Positions 32,827 to 32,859 of a DNA stretch of 32,859 nt are shown piece by piece. The notes beneath the pieces were generated by a model, which did no database searches, was not told the DNA's origin, and saw only the letters and a program-made list of their open reading frames with translations. A program made the translations under genes and the position numbers. Position 1 is the first letter of the stretch. Each line of letters starts with the position of its first letter. The DNA comes from an uncultured Bacteroidales bacterium (GTDB lineage Bacteria; Bacteroidota; Bacteroidia; Bacteroidales; Paludibacteraceae), in contig CALUKG010000013.1 of NCBI GenBank assembly GCA_944321155.1, positions 1-32,859 on the forward strand, read 5' to 3'.

Positions 32827-32859
32827 ATTTCTTATTCTTTCCGTTGTCATTTAGAACAA

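Noticed and set aside
32709..32859. Integration site of a mobile element at tRNA-Cys
   Set aside because: No integrase gene, no repeat of the tRNA 3' end and no element-like genes are visible in the 80 bases that remain, so nothing supports an attachment site here.

Overview
The window looks like chromosomal DNA from a Bacteroidota bacterium, most likely of the order Bacteroidales. Four things point there. First, good matches to the Bacteroidota vegetative promoter (TTG, 19-21 nt, then TAnnTTTG) precede several genes. Second, three giant secreted proteins end in sequences resembling the type IX secretion (T9SS) C-terminal sorting domain, although no T9SS machinery lies in the window. Third, there are Bacteroidales-type families: the GGGtGRT protein, an HU-CCDC81/SPOR protein, Mip-like FKBPs and an outer-membrane barrel of the DUF6029 type. 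Fourth, the DNA is AT-rich with mostly weak Shine-Dalgarno sites. As far as I know Bacteroides itself generally lacks T9SS cargo, so a T9SS-bearing Bacteroidales genus is more likely. I cannot name the genus or species.

Layout. 1-987 (-) is the start of a dihydrouridine synthase (dusB-like), cut by the window edge. 1056-3325 (-) holds an outer-membrane beta-barrel protein preceded by a periplasmic TlpA-like thioredoxin. Their predicted promoter lies at 3620-3651, so the leader contains a roughly 200 bp imperfect palindrome (3387-3585) that mimics an 88-codon ORF. 3783-14720 (-) is a single 3645-codon gene for a modular surface protein: 13 jelly-roll (MAM/choice-of-anchor J-like) modules alternating with 12 fibronectin type III domains, then seven Cys/GCDSI-type repeats and a sorting domain. 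A 706 bp intergenic region with divergent promoters separates it from two tandem, distantly paralogous surface proteins of 1183 and 1078 aa (15427-22235, +) built from related modules. The three together look like a surface adhesin locus.

22644-24176 (+) encodes a GNAT-nitrilase fusion enzyme. 24376-26105 (+) encodes a NifU-like scaffold protein and a GGGtGRT protein as a two-gene operon. 26400-29018 (+) is a run of three FKBP-type prolyl isomerases predicted to sit in the cytoplasm, the periplasm and the membrane as a lipoprotein. A bidirectional terminator separates them from fmt (29087-30031, -). A short divergent control region with a 19 bp palindrome leads to an HU/SPOR membrane protein (30178-31113, +). 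31220-32645 (+) is an ECF sigma factor, a very short single-pass membrane protein and a secreted helical Spy/CnrX-like protein, which resembles a miniature envelope-stress or metal-sensing sigma switch. tRNA-Cys(GCA) with its own promoter ends the window.

The parts most likely to be under-described are the ECF sigma/mini-membrane protein/Spy-like trio, the palindromic leader element, the NifU-like/GGGtGRT pair, and the large T9SS surface-protein locus. No CRISPR array, insertion sequence, phage gene, rRNA or replication origin was seen. All family assignments are from sequence reading only; no database search was possible.
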